A stretch of DNA of 60,182 nt from Alphaproteobacteria bacterium (GCA_029289325.1 JARFTV010000026.1:1-60182), one strand, 5' to 3'; positions 31,503-40,213 are shown, counted from the first letter of the stretch. Numbers and translations are program-made. The notes: generated by a model from the sequence alone, not told the origin.

Positions 31503-33169
31503 ACCGCCTCATCTATCTTCCCCTCGGCGGCGCCGGCGAGATCGGCATGAACTCCTATGTCTACGGCTACGGGCCAAAGGGGAAAGAGCGGCTGATCCTC
31601 GTCGATCTCGGCGTGGCCTTTCCGGACATGGACACCTCGCCCGGCGTGGACCTGATCCTGCCCGATGTCAGCTGGCTCCACGACAAGCTGGACCGGCTGG
31701 AGGCGATCTTCATCACCCACGCGCATGAAGACCATATTGGCGCCCTGCCGCATCTCTGGCCGCAACTGCAGAAGAAGGTCTATGCCCGCCGCTTCACCGC
31801 CACGATCGGCGGGCTCAAGTTCGAGGAGGCGGGTCTGCCGCTGGACCAGATCGTCGCCGTCGAGCCGAGGCCGCATACGGTCGAGGTCGGGCCCTTCAAG
31901 GTCCAGTTCGTCCCCGTCTCGCATTCGATCCCCGAAAGCTCGGCGCTGGTCATCGATACCCCCGCAGGGCGCATCTTCCATTCCGCCGACTTCAAGATCG
32001 ACCACGCCCCCGTGGTCGGTGAGGCATGGGATGACGCGCGCTTCGCCGAGATCGTCGCGGAAAAGCCGGTCAAGGCGATGACCTGCGATTCCACCAACGT
32101 CTTTTCCACCCATGCCGGTCGTTCGGAATCCACCCTGGCCGAGCCCCTGACCCAGTTGATCCGGGGCTGCACCGGCATGGTGGTGGCGACGACCTTCGGC
32201 TCGAACGTCGCGCGGCTGAAGACGCTGGCCGAGGCCGCGCGGGCCGCCGACCGCACGATCTGCGTGCTCGGCCGGTCGATGAAGCGGATGTTGCTGGCGG
32301 CAGAGCAGGCGGCGGTGATGTCCGGTTTCCCAACGACCGTGACCCCGGAAGAGGCGCTGGAAGTGCCGCGGCGGAACCTGATGTTGCTTGTCACCGGGTC
32401 GCAGGGGGAACGCCGGGCCGCGAGTGCTCAGTTGAGCCGCGGCAAGTATCTCGGACTTGAGATGCGGGAAGGCGACACCTTCCTCTTCTCCTCCAAGACC
32501 ATTCCGGGCAACGAACGTGACGTGCTGCGGGTCTGGAACGCGTTTTCCGAGATGGGCGTTCAGGTGATCGACGATCAGGGCGGCAAGTACCATGTCTCGG
32601 GCCATGCCAACCGGCCCGACCTTGAACATGTGCACCGGCTGATCCTGCCCGACATGCTGATCCCGATGCATGGCGAACACCGGCACCTGTCGGAACATGC
32701 CCGGATCGCCACCGAAAGCGGCATCGCCGCCGCGGTGGCGCCGAACGGGACCATGCTGGACCTGACCGGCGACGTGCCCGAGGTGGCCGAATATGTCGAA
32801 ACCGGCCGCGTCTATCTGGACGGGACCGCTCAGGTCGGCGCGCTGGACGGGGTGATCCGCGACCGGATCCGCATGGCGCTGAACGGCCATGTGCTGGTCA
32901 CAGTGATCCTGGATGAGGCTGAAGAGCCGATGGGTGAGCCCTGGGTCGAGCTCATGGGCCTGCCCCCCACCGGCCGGGGTGGCCGGGCGCTGGCCGAGAC
33001 GCTCGAAGGCGATCTGGCGCAGGTTCTGGACCGTCTGGGCCGCAAGGTTCTGGCAGATGACGACAAGCTGGAGGAGGAGCTTCGCCGCGTCGTGCGTCAG
33101 GTCTCGGTCGAGGAGATCGGCAAGAAGCCCGAAGTCACCGTGGTGATCAGCCGCCTGGTCGCGGAATAG
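31499..33169 (+). CDS. rnj: Ribonuclease J
   Basis: RNase J is a metallo-beta-lactamase-fold enzyme with 5'-3' exonuclease and endonuclease activity on RNA. The 556-residue protein has the zinc motif HAHEDH at residues 74-79, the beta-CASP region with CDSTN (about 199-203), and HVSGHANRPDLEHV near 364, and a C-terminal dimerisation domain. The ATG overlaps the coaX stop. The end of this long operon is marked by a hairpin at 33201-33228 facing the convergent helicase gene. Confidence 0.95.
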   Translation: MNRLIYLPLGGAGEIGMNSYVYGYGPKGKERLILVDLGVAFPDMDTSPGVDLILPDVSWLHDKLDRLEAIFITHAHEDHIGALPHLWPQLQKKVYARRFTATIGGLKFEEAGLPLDQIVAVEPRPHTVEVGPFKVQFVPVSHSIPESSALVIDTPAGRIFHSADFKIDHAPVVGEAWDDARFAEIVAEKPVKAMTCDSTNVFSTHAGRSESTLAEPLTQLIRGCTGMVVATTFGSNVARLKTLAEAARAADRTICVLGRSMKRMLLAAEQAAVMSGFPTTVTPEEALEVPRRNLMLLVTGSQGERRAASAQLSRGKYLGLEMREGDTFLFSSKTIPGNERDVLRVWNAFSEMGVQVIDDQGGKYHVSGHANRPDLEHVHRLILPDMLIPMHGEHRHLSEHARIATESGIAAAVAPNGTMLDLTGDVPEVAEYVETGRVYLDGTAQVGALDGVIRDRIRMALNGHVLVTVILDEAEEPMGEPWVELMGLPPTGRGGRALAETLEGDLAQVLDRLGRKVLADDDKLEEELRRVVRQVSVEEIGKKPEVTVVISRLVAE

Positions 33170-33200
33170 CCTGTCCCATCGCTCGTCGATGATTTCGTCA

Positions 33201-33228
33201 CTCCTCGCCGGGGTTCCCCGACGAGGAG
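33201..33228. terminator. Hairpin between convergent rnj and RNA helicase genes
   Basis: CTCCTCG (33201-33207) pairs with CGAGGAG (33222-33228), and inside it CGGGG (33209-33213) pairs with CCCCG (33216-33220) around a TT loop, a 12-bp stem with one mismatch. No T-run follows on either strand, so it may act with Rho or as a 3'-end stabiliser serving both transcripts. Confidence 0.6.
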
Positions 33229-33248
33229 GCCAAGTCGAAAAAGGAAGA

Positions 33249-34820
33249 TCAGCCTTCGGTGGCGGTGCTTTCCTCGACCTCTTCGGTCGGCGCGCCCTTG
33301 AGCGCGAAGCTCCGCAGGATGAAGTCCGGCACATGATCGCCCATGCCGATCACCGCCGGCCCGAGGTCGCGGTCGCGACGGTGGTCGCGACGGTCGTCCC
33401 TAGGCTCGCGACGCTCGCCACGGTCATCGCGGCGGCGTTCGCCCCGCTCGGCGCGGGGTTCGCGACGCTCTTCCCGGCGCGGTTCGCGGGCCGGTTCTTC
33501 GGCTTCGACTTCGGCCTTGGGCGTAGCGACCAGCGGCTCCATCGGGGCCACTTCATCATGCGGCTTGACCGGGCGCTCGCGATCACGCTCGCGGCCCCGG
33601 CTGCGCTCCCGCCCCTTGCGTTCGTCGCGCGGGGCGCGGTCCGGGCGGCTGTCGGCGGTCGAGGGCTCGAACCCTTCGGGCAGCGTGCCACGCGGGATCT
33701 CGGCCTTGATCAGGCTCTCGATCGCCTTCAGGTACTTTTCATCCGAAGGCACGGCGATGGTAAAGGCCTTGCCCAGACGCCCCGCCCGGCCGGTCCGGCC
33801 GATACGGTGGACGTAATCCTCGGGATGCGAGGGCACGTCGAAGTTGAACACATGGCTCACCGCCGGGATATCCAGCCCCCGTGCCGCCACATCCGAGGCG
33901 ACCAGAAGGTGCAGCGTCCCGTCGCGGAACGCGTCCAGCGTCTTCATCCGTTCGGACTGCGCAAGGTCGCCGTGGATCGGAGCGGCATTGAACCCGTGCG
34001 ATTTCAGCGACTTGGCCACCACATCCACATCCATCTTCCGGTTGCAGAAGATGATTGCGTTGGTGCAGGCCTCACCCTCGGCCTTGATCAGCCCGCGCAG
34101 AACGGCGCGCTTGTCGGCAAAGCTGCGGTCCTTGCGCACCGGGGTGACCTCGATCAGGCTTTGCGTGATCGTGGTCGAGGTTGTCGCCTGCCGCGCCACC
34201 TCGATCTTGGCCGGGTTGGTCAGGAAGGTGTTGGTGATCCGCTCGATCTCGGGCGCCATGGTGGCGCTGTAGAACATCGTCTGGCGGGTGAAGGGGGTCA
34301 GCTGGAAGATGCGCTCGATATCCGGGATGAACCCCATGTCGAGCATCCGGTCTGCCTCATCCACCACCATGATCTGAACGCCGGTCAGCAAGAGCTTGCC
34401 GCGTTCGAAATGGTCCAGCAGGCGGCCCGGCGTGGCGATCAGCACGTCGACGCCGCGGTCGATCAGCTTGTCCTGTTCGCCGAAGGCGACGCCGCCGATC
34501 AGCAGGGCCTTGGTCAGCTTGGTGTGCTTGGCGTAGATGTCGAAGTTCTCGGCCACCTGCGCGGCGAGTTCCCGCGTCGGCGCCAGCACCAGGCTGCGCG
34601 GCATCCGGGCGCGGGCGCGGCCCTGACCCAGAAGCGTGATCATCGGCAGCGTGAAGCTTGCCGTCTTGCCGGTGCCGGTCTGGGCGATGCCAAGCACATC
34701 GCGGCCTTTCAGGGCCTCGGGGATGGCCTGCGCCTGAATCGGGGTGGGGGTTTCGTAGCCAGCTTCGGTGATGGCCTGCAGCACGCGCGGGTCCAGCGCG
34801 AGATCGGAGAATTTGGTCAT
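33249..34820 (-). CDS. DEAD-box ATP-dependent RNA helicase (RhlE-like)
   Basis: The 523-residue protein unwinds short RNA duplexes with ATP. All core motifs are present: Q-motif region (GYETPTPIQAQAIP), AQTGTGKT at 46-53, PTRELA near 81, DEAD at 154-157, SAT near 185, ARGLDIP and HRIGRTGR in the second RecA domain. After residue 375 follows a tail of about 100 residues rich in Arg, Glu and Asp (RRDDRGERRE), likely RNA- or degradosome-binding. It resembles RhlE more than other families, but the exact orthologue is uncertain. The leader forms a hairpin covering its ribosome site (34821-34868), suggesting translational control. Confidence 0.93.
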   Translation of the reverse strand: MTKFSDLALDPRVLQAITEAGYETPTPIQAQAIPEALKGRDVLGIAQTGTGKTASFTLPMITLLGQGRARARMPRSLVLAPTRELAAQVAENFDIYAKHTKLTKALLIGGVAFGEQDKLIDRGVDVLIATPGRLLDHFERGKLLLTGVQIMVVDEADRMLDMGFIPDIERIFQLTPFTRQTMFYSATMAPEIERITNTFLTNPAKIEVARQATTSTTITQSLIEVTPVRKDRSFADKRAVLRGLIKAEGEACTNAIIFCNRKMDVDVVAKSLKSHGFNAAPIHGDLAQSERMKTLDAFRDGTLHLLVASDVAARGLDIPAVSHVFNFDVPSHPEDYVHRIGRTGRAGRLGKAFTIAVPSDEKYLKAIESLIKAEIPRGTLPEGFEPSTADSRPDRAPRDERKGRERSRGRERDRERPVKPHDEVAPMEPLVATPKAEVEAEEPAREPRREERREPRAERGERRRDDRGERREPRDDRRDHRRDRDLGPAVIGMGDHVPDFILRSFALKGAPTEEVEESTATEG

Positions 34821-34868
34821 TAGCGTCCTATGGATGCGGTATCGGACCGCATGGATGATGGGACGCTA
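34821..34868 (-). promoter_or_regulatory. Structured leader sequestering the helicase ribosome-binding site
   Basis: Read on the minus strand, TAGCGTCC (34868-34861) can pair with GGACGCTA (34828-34821), which abuts the ATG. Inside, ATGCGGT (34852-34846) pairs with ACCGCAT (34840-34834) around CCGAT. The AGGA Shine-Dalgarno element (34829-34826), five bases from the ATG, is mostly within the outer stem. This nested fold would hide the ribosome site. An RNA helicase is a natural candidate to open its own leader, and cold would favour the folded state. The pairing is seen; the regulation is inference. Confidence 0.55.
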
Positions 34869-34917
34869 GTTTCCGGGCGCCCCGGCGTCTCGGCCCGTGA
34901 TGGCCGCGCTTGTGCCC

Positions 34918-35595
34918 TTAGCGCAAAAGCGCCCAGGGGTCAAGGTTGCCGGGTCTTGCGGCCCCAGGCTGCCAGCTTGGCCGGTCTTCGTCGCGACTTA
35001 GGACGGGTCGCCATCCGGCCCGCATCACCTTGACCAGCGGCTCCGGAGTAAGGACCGGGTGCTGCCCTTCGGGTAGGGGTCTTGCGCTGCCATAGCCCTC
35101 AAAGCTCCACGGACGGGCGGAACCCTGCCAGACCAGATGCGGTATGCCCTTCCACAGGAAGAACACGCCGTCGGGCGCGTCATCGACTGTCCCCAATGGC
35201 CGCAGCCTTTGCCGGGAGGCCCTGTCCCAGCGCGCGGAATGCAGGACGGCATCCATTTCCCTGGCGCGGACGGCGGTTCCAAAGGCCCGCGTCCATGCGG
35301 CGGCAAAGTCCTTTGCGACGGCGCGACGGCACTCGAAGCAGGGGCGGTGCCCGGCGGCACAGGCGACGGCCTCATCCGTGAAGAACAAGGGTGTATAGCG
35401 GCCCGGCTGGTCGTGTGGGCGAGGTACTCCCCCGGGGCGCAGATTCAGCGTGCAAGTGATCCAGGCCTTGCCGACGAAAGCGCGCCGGATCACGCCAGCC
35501 TCGTCATGCAGACAGCCCCGGTTGCCCATGAAGATGCCTTGCGCCGGGTGGGCGGCAAGAGTGCCGTCCGGCCTGACGCGATTGGTCCGCGTCAC
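34918..35595 (-). CDS. Conserved hypothetical protein with Ada-like Cys motif, coupled to prfC
   Basis: This 225-residue protein is not assigned a function. A GTG start at 35595 overlaps the prfC stop (GTGA), so the two are translated in tandem. It has ten or so Trp residues and a segment FFTDEAVACAAGHRPCFECRR (split here at about residues 71-91) that recalls the zinc-binding region of Ada-type DNA repair proteins (FF..EA.A..GFRPC..CR), with further cysteines in NRGCLHD and ITCTLN. A zinc site is therefore plausible. The longer frame upstream lies within prfC and is not used. The role is unknown. Confidence 0.7.
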   Translation of the reverse strand: MTRTNRVRPDGTLAAHPAQGIFMGNRGCLHDEAGVIRRAFVGKAWITCTLNLRPGGVPRPHDQPGRYTPLFFTDEAVACAAGHRPCFECRRAVAKDFAAAWTRAFGTAVRAREMDAVLHSARWDRASRQRLRPLGTVDDAPDGVFFLWKGIPHLVWQGSARPWSFEGYGSARPLPEGQHPVLTPEPLVKVMRAGWRPVLSRDEDRPSWQPGAARPGNLDPWALLR

Positions 35596-37187
35596 ACCAT
35601 CATTTCCTTGGTCGCGGTCAGCTTCACCGACGGGTAGTCGCGGACCACCCGGTCGATATCCCACTGGAGGCGCGTCAGGAACACGAGATCCCCGTCGCTG
35701 TCATGCGCGATATGGCCCTTGTTGACGTTCACGAGCTTCTCGATCTCGGCCTTGTCGCCGGAAATCCAGCGCGCCGAGGTGAAGTTCGACCCCTCGAAGC
35801 GCACGGGAAGCGAGTATTCCTGCTCGATCCGGCTGGCCAGTACGTCGAATTGCAGGGCCCCCACGACGCCGACGATGTAGCCCGAGCCGATCATCGGCTT
35901 GAAGACCTTGGCGGCCCCTTCCTCGGCGAACTGGGTCAGCGCCTTTTCCAGATGCTTGGCCTTCATCGGGTCCAGCGCGCGGATGGATTGCAGGAGTTCC
36001 GGCGCGAAAGAGGGGATGCCGGTGAACCGCAGGTTCTCGCCTTCCGTCAGCGCGTCCCCGATGCGCAGCTGCCCGTGGTTCGGGATGCCGATGATGTCAC
36101 CCGCCCAGGCTTCCTCGGCCAGCTCGCGATCGGCGGCAAGGAAGAGGACCGGGTTCGTAATCGACATCGGCTTCTTCGACCGGACATGATGCAGTTTCAT
36201 CCCGCGCTCGAAGTGGCCGCTGGCCAGACGGACAAAAGCCACCCGGTCGCGGTGCTTGGGGTCCATGTTGGCCTGGACCTTGAAGACAAAGCCGGTGACC
36301 GCGGGCTCGGAAGGGTCGACCTGACGTTCCGCGGCTTTCTGCGGTTCCGGTTCGGGCCCGAACTCGCCGATGCCGTCCATCAGCTCCTTCACTCCGAAGG
36401 AGTTGATCGCCGAGCCGAACCAGATCGGCGTCATCGAACCGTTCAGGAAGGCGGCGCGATCGAAGGTGGGGAGGAGTTCTCGCGCCATCTCAAGCTCTTC
36501 GTGGAACTTGGCCAGCAGCTCTGGGGGGATGTGCTCGGCCAGTTTCGGGTCGTCGACCCCGGAAATCTGGATGGATTCCGCCACGCGGTTGCGGTCGGCG
36601 CGGTCCATGATCTCCAGCCGGTCGTGCAGAAGGTCATAGGCGCCCACGAAATCCCGTCCCGATCCGATCGGCCAGCTTGCGGGCGTCACGTCGATCGCCA
36701 GGTTTTCCTGGATCTCGTCGATGATGGAAAAAGTGTCCCGGCTTTCGCGGTCCATCTTGTTGCAGAAGGTCAGGATGGGCAGGTCGCGCATCCGGCAAAC
36801 CTCGAACAGCTTGCGCGTCTGGCTTTCCACGCCCTTAGCCCCGTCGATCACCATGATCGCCGCGTCCACGGCAGTCAGCGTGCGATAGGTGTCCTCGGAA
36901 AAGTCGCTGTGGCCGGGCGTGTCCACCAGGTTGAAGCGGTAGTGCCGGAAGTCGAAGCTCATCGCCGAAGCCGAAACCGAGATGCCCCGGTCCTGCTCCA
37001 TCTTCAAGAAGTCCGAGCGCGTGCGCCGCGCCTCGCCCTTGGCGCGGACCTGCCCGGCCATCTGGATCGCGCCCCCGAACAGAAGGAACTTTTCGGTCAG
37101 CGTGGTTTTCCCGGCGTCGGGGTGCGCGATGATCGCGAAGGTCCGGCGGCGGGCGATTTCGGGCGGAAGGGGGGCACGGTTCGACAT
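35592..37187 (-). CDS. prfC: Peptide chain release factor 3
   Basis: RF3 is the GTPase that recycles RF1 and RF2 from the ribosome after termination. The 531-residue product has the G1 loop AHPDAGKTTLTEK (21-33), DTPGHSDFSEDTYR (G3), NKMDRE (G4), domain II and a C-terminal domain. The start is the ATG at 37187 (MSNRAPLPP) with GGGGAG ahead; the upstream in-frame residues have no ribosome site. The following gene overlaps its stop. Confidence 0.96.
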   Translation of the reverse strand: MSNRAPLPPEIARRRTFAIIAHPDAGKTTLTEKFLLFGGAIQMAGQVRAKGEARRTRSDFLKMEQDRGISVSASAMSFDFRHYRFNLVDTPGHSDFSEDTYRTLTAVDAAIMVIDGAKGVESQTRKLFEVCRMRDLPILTFCNKMDRESRDTFSIIDEIQENLAIDVTPASWPIGSGRDFVGAYDLLHDRLEIMDRADRNRVAESIQISGVDDPKLAEHIPPELLAKFHEELEMARELLPTFDRAAFLNGSMTPIWFGSAINSFGVKELMDGIGEFGPEPEPQKAAERQVDPSEPAVTGFVFKVQANMDPKHRDRVAFVRLASGHFERGMKLHHVRSKKPMSITNPVLFLAADRELAEEAWAGDIIGIPNHGQLRIGDALTEGENLRFTGIPSFAPELLQSIRALDPMKAKHLEKALTQFAEEGAAKVFKPMIGSGYIVGVVGALQFDVLASRIEQEYSLPVRFEGSNFTSARWISGDKAEIEKLVNVNKGHIAHDSDGDLVFLTRLQWDIDRVVRDYPSVKLTATKEMMV

Positions 37188-37288
37188 GACGCTCCCCATA
37201 GCTTGCGCGGGGCTTGCCCGCAACAGATGCGCGTCTTGCCCTTGCGGCTTTGGCTGCTAGGCTTGCGCCAAATCAGGAGGGTTTGCAG

Positions 37289-38065
37289 ATGGATCTGGGG
37301 ATTGCGGGAAAACGGGCGCTGGTCTGTGCCTCGTCGCGGGGGCTGGGCCGGGGCTGTGCCGAGGCCTTGGCCGAGGCGGGCGTAAACCTCGTCATGAACG
37401 CCCGCGGCGCCGAGACGCTGGAGGCCGCGGCCGCCGAGATCCGGGCGCGGCACGGGGTCGATGTGGTGACCGTGGCGGGCGACATCACTTCGGATGCGGG
37501 CCGCGCGGCGGTGCTGGAGCACGGCCCCTTCGACATTCTCGTCAACAACGCCGGCGGTCCGCCCCCCGGCCAGTGGACCGACTGGTCGCGTGAGGATTTC
37601 ATAAAGGCGCTGGACGCAAACATGCTGACGCCGATCGCGCTCATGCAGGCGGTGCTGCCGGGGATGATGCAGCGCGGCTGGGGCCGGGTGGTCAACATCA
37701 CCTCGGTTTCGGTCAAGTCGCCGATCGCGGCCCTCGGCCTGTCGAACTCGGCCCGGGCGGGGCTGACCGGATTCGTCGCTGGAACCTCGCGGCAGGTGGC
37801 CGGGAAGGGCGTCACGATCAACAACCTCCTGCCCGGAATCCATGCCACGGACCGCGCCCTCGCCCTTGACGGCGCGGTGGTCAAGGCGCGCGGGATCAGC
37901 ATGGAACAAGCGGTCGAGGAACGCGCGGCGACCATTCCCGTCGGCCGCTACGGTACCCCGGCCGAATTCGGCGCGACCTGCGCTTTCCTCTGCTCGCAGC
38001 ACGCGGGCTTCATCGTCGGGCAGAACATCCTTCTGGATGGCGGCGCTACCAACGCGACGCTGTGA
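37289..38065 (+). CDS. SDR family oxidoreductase with altered catalytic motif
   Basis: The 258-residue protein has the Rossmann fold of short-chain dehydrogenases: the cofactor loop reads ASSRGLGRG (about 15-23), and NNAGGPPPGQW follows near 86. The catalytic YxxxK is replaced by SxxxR (Ser152, Arg156 in LSNSARAG), so ordinary SDR chemistry is doubtful. This matches a known subgroup annotated as 3-oxoacyl-ACP-reductase-like with imperfect tetrads. The ATG at 37289 has AGGAGG at 37275-37280. Its end overlaps the convergent membrane protein gene by 20 bases. Confidence 0.88.
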   Translation: MDLGIAGKRALVCASSRGLGRGCAEALAEAGVNLVMNARGAETLEAAAAEIRARHGVDVVTVAGDITSDAGRAAVLEHGPFDILVNNAGGPPPGQWTDWSREDFIKALDANMLTPIALMQAVLPGMMQRGWGRVVNITSVSVKSPIAALGLSNSARAGLTGFVAGTSRQVAGKGVTINNLLPGIHATDRALALDGAVVKARGISMEQAVEERAATIPVGRYGTPAEFGATCAFLCSQHAGFIVGQNILLDGGATNATL

Positions 38066-38537
38066 CCGCGCGCGGCTTGGGGCGGCCGGGGTCAAGGATG
38101 CCCAGCAGGAAAAGCGCCGCCCCGCCGCCGATCCACGCCCAGCCGCCGGGCCCCAGCACGTCAGAGGCAAGGTCGAACAGGCGGCTGGCCTCGTCCGTCG
38201 TCCATTGCGGCTCGACGATGCCCAGCGTCTCACGCGCCCGCCAGACCAGCAGGCCGGCAAGTCCCACCACGGAGGCGCCGGTCAGGAAGGCGAGCGAGCG
38301 CCGCTCGGCCCCGAAGATCGACAGCAGCAGGAACAGCCCGGCCAGCAGGAACGACACGAGAAAGGCCAGCACTTCGGGCGGGGCGTCGCGGAGGTAAGCC
38401 TCGATCGCCGCGCGGTCGAAGCTGGGCAGCGCCTCCCAAGGGGTGAGGTTCGCGCCAAGCGGGGTGGCGACCCAGGGTAGGAACAGGCCCGCAAGCATGG
38501 CAACGGAACAAAGCAGCGCAATCTGGCGAAGCAACAT
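38046..38537 (-). CDS. Hypothetical four-helix membrane protein
   Basis: This 163-residue frame has four hydrophobic segments (about 5-24, 58-77, 84-102 and 133-150), an extracytoplasmic-looking loop between the first two (containing LTPWEALPSFD) and a basic C terminus. I recognise no family. It converges on the SDR gene, with which it overlaps by 20 bases at the 3' end, and diverges from the ABC ATPase gene. The reading frame ends cleanly and hydrophobicity is regular, so it is probably real. Confidence 0.65.
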   Translation of the reverse strand: MLLRQIALLCSVAMLAGLFLPWVATPLGANLTPWEALPSFDRAAIEAYLRDAPPEVLAFLVSFLLAGLFLLLSIFGAERRSLAFLTGASVVGLAGLLVWRARETLGIVEPQWTTDEASRLFDLASDVLGPGGWAWIGGGAALFLLGILDPGRPKPRAVTASRW

Positions 38538-38578
38538 GGCCGGGACCTTCCGGGAATTGAGGACAGTGAAGCGTTAGC

Positions 38579-38613
38579 GGCGCATTTTGGGCAAAACGTG
38601 GACAGTTTGCGCC
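38579..38613. promoter_or_regulatory. Dyads in the divergent promoter region
   Basis: Between the membrane protein gene and the ABC ATPase gene, TTTTG-GG-CAAAA (38585-38596) is a short perfect dyad, enclosed by GGCGCA (38579-38584) and TGCGCC (38608-38613). The AT-rich tracts are unlike the surroundings. It may be an operator in a divergent promoter; no regulator can be named. Confidence 0.3.
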
Positions 38614-38700
38614 AATTTTGCGGTCGTCCGTCGCGGAAGGGGCGGTTGTCGCGACGGCGGGGCGCTGTTAGAGGAAACCTGACGAAAAGTCTTGGATACC

Positions 38701-39783
38701 ATGCCCGATAGTACGCCCCTCCGCCTTGAGGTCCAACATGTCAGCCGCGCCTTCGGGGGACGGCGGGTGGTGGACGACGTCTCGTTGCAGGTCGCGGCGG
38801 GGCAGGTGACCTGTCTTCTCGGCCCCTCGGGCTGCGGCAAATCCACCACGCTGCGGATCATCGCGGGGGTGGAGCGGACGGATCAGGGCGAGGTCCGGAT
38901 CGACGGGCGGCTGGTGGCGGGCGGCGGGGTGCATGTCCCGCCCGAGGCGCGCTCGGTCGGCCTGATGTTCCAGGATTTCGCGCTCTTCCCGCATCTGACC
39001 GTGGCCGAGAACGTGGGTTTCGGCCTGCGCGCCGACCGGGCGGAAAAGGCGCGGCGCGTCGGGGAACTGCTGGAGAAGGTGGACCTCGCCGGTTTCGGCC
39101 CCAAGCACCCGCATGAGCTTTCGGGGGGCGAGCAGCAGCGCGTCGCCCTGGCCCGGGCGCTGGCCCCAAGGCCGCGCGTGATGCTGATGGACGAGCCCTT
39201 CTCGGGCCTCGACAACCGCCTGCGGGATGGCATCCGGGACCGGACGCTGGAGCTTCTGAAGGAAGAGGGTGCGGCGGTCCTGCTGGTCACGCATGAACCC
39301 GATGAGGCAATGCGGATGGCCGACGAGATCGCCCTGATGCGCGCGGGCCGGATCGTGCAGAAGGGCGCGCCCTACAACGTCTATAATGCCCCGGTCGACC
39401 GGGCGGCCGCGGCGTTCTTCAGCGATATCAACGTAATCCGTGGCGTCTCCCGCGGTGCGCTGACCGAAACGCCCTTCGGTGCCTTCCTGACGCCCGGCCA
39501 TGCCGACGCGGCAGAGGTCGAGATCGTGATCCGCCCGCAGCACCTCCGGATCGACTTCGACCGGAACGGCCGCGGCCCCAACCCGACGCCGCAGGACGGG
39601 GTCCCGGCCCGGGGAACGGTGCTGCGCAGCCGGTATCTGGGCCGCGAAAGCCTTGTCGATTTCGCGATGGATTTCGAAGGGGCAAAGCTTACTGCCAGCG
39701 TGCCGGGGGTCTTCCTGCCAAGGGCGGGTACGGTCCTCTGGCTGATGATCCGACGCGAGCGCTGCTTCGTCTTCGGGGTCTGA
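38701..39783 (+). CDS. ABC transporter ATP-binding protein (FbpC-like), orphan
   Basis: The 360-residue ATPase has Walker A GPSGCGKST (41-49), the Q-loop, signature LSGGEQQRVA starting at residue 140, Walker B VMLMDEP near 161 and a C-terminal TOBE-like region (about 270-360). The layout is that of ferric iron/spermidine/molybdate-type importers of the FbpC/PotA kind. No permease or binding protein gene is next to it, so the substrate is unknown and the partner subunits must lie elsewhere. The ATG at 38701 is used; a TTG nine bases upstream is unlikely. Confidence 0.9.
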   Translation: MPDSTPLRLEVQHVSRAFGGRRVVDDVSLQVAAGQVTCLLGPSGCGKSTTLRIIAGVERTDQGEVRIDGRLVAGGGVHVPPEARSVGLMFQDFALFPHLTVAENVGFGLRADRAEKARRVGELLEKVDLAGFGPKHPHELSGGEQQRVALARALAPRPRVMLMDEPFSGLDNRLRDGIRDRTLELLKEEGAAVLLVTHEPDEAMRMADEIALMRAGRIVQKGAPYNVYNAPVDRAAAAFFSDINVIRGVSRGALTETPFGAFLTPGHADAAEVEIVIRPQHLRIDFDRNGRGPNPTPQDGVPARGTVLRSRYLGRESLVDFAMDFEGAKLTASVPGVFLPRAGTVLWLMIRRERCFVFGV

Positions 39784-39844
39784 CGCGTAAACAGCCAGGT
39801 CCCGACGTTTTGCCGGGCTCCAATGGATCTTGCATCCGCGCCCA

Positions 39845-40198
39845 TCAGCCCTCGGTCTCGATCCCGGATTGCGGCAGCAGCGTCGCGACCTTGTACAGCA
39901 GGCTCTTCGCCGCCTTCGCCCGCGGATTCCCCTCCTGACCGACATGGCGCAACCCTTCGACCAGAGCCTCCAGTTCCTCCGACGTCAGCATGGTGGGCGG
40001 CAGCATCAGCGGCGAGCGCAGGATATAGCCCAGACCCCGCTCGCCCTCGACCGGCAGGCCGGTGGCCGCCAGCATCTCCATGTCGCGCCAGATCGTGCGG
40101 GTCGAGACGCCAAGCCGCCCGGCCAGCTCGGCCGCGGTGTGCAGCCGCCCGTCGCGCAGGACCTGGACGATGTCGTAAAGGCGGGCATCGCGTTTCAT
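39845..40198 (-). CDS. YafY/DeoR-type HTH regulator lacking the WYL half
   Basis: The 117-residue protein has an N-terminal winged helix (about 1-60: TAAELAGRLGVSTRTIWRDM) of the HTH_11 type, then LPPTMLTSEELEALVEGLRHV. Relatives of this kind are usually about 230 residues with a C-terminal WYL sensor; that part is missing, and only 61 bases separate its stop from the ABC gene, so there is no room for a remnant. The ATG at 40198 has GGAG upstream. It may be an intact minimal regulator or a decayed gene. The dyad at 40238-40257 is a likely autoregulatory site. Confidence 0.75.
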   Translation of the reverse strand: MKRDARLYDIVQVLRDGRLHTAAELAGRLGVSTRTIWRDMEMLAATGLPVEGERGLGYILRSPLMLPPTMLTSEELEALVEGLRHVGQEGNPRAKAAKSLLYKVATLLPQSGIETEG

Positions 40199-40213
40199 GG
40201 ATGTCTCCGGGGA

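Noticed and set aside
33189-34823. Plus-strand open frame of 544 codons opposite the RNA helicase
   Set aside because: It mirrors the helicase codons and has no motif, and the helicase itself is complete with all motifs.
35703-37385. Plus-strand open frame of 560 codons opposite prfC
   Set aside because: It is a shadow of prfC, with a translation biased to His, Arg and Asp and no recognisable domain.
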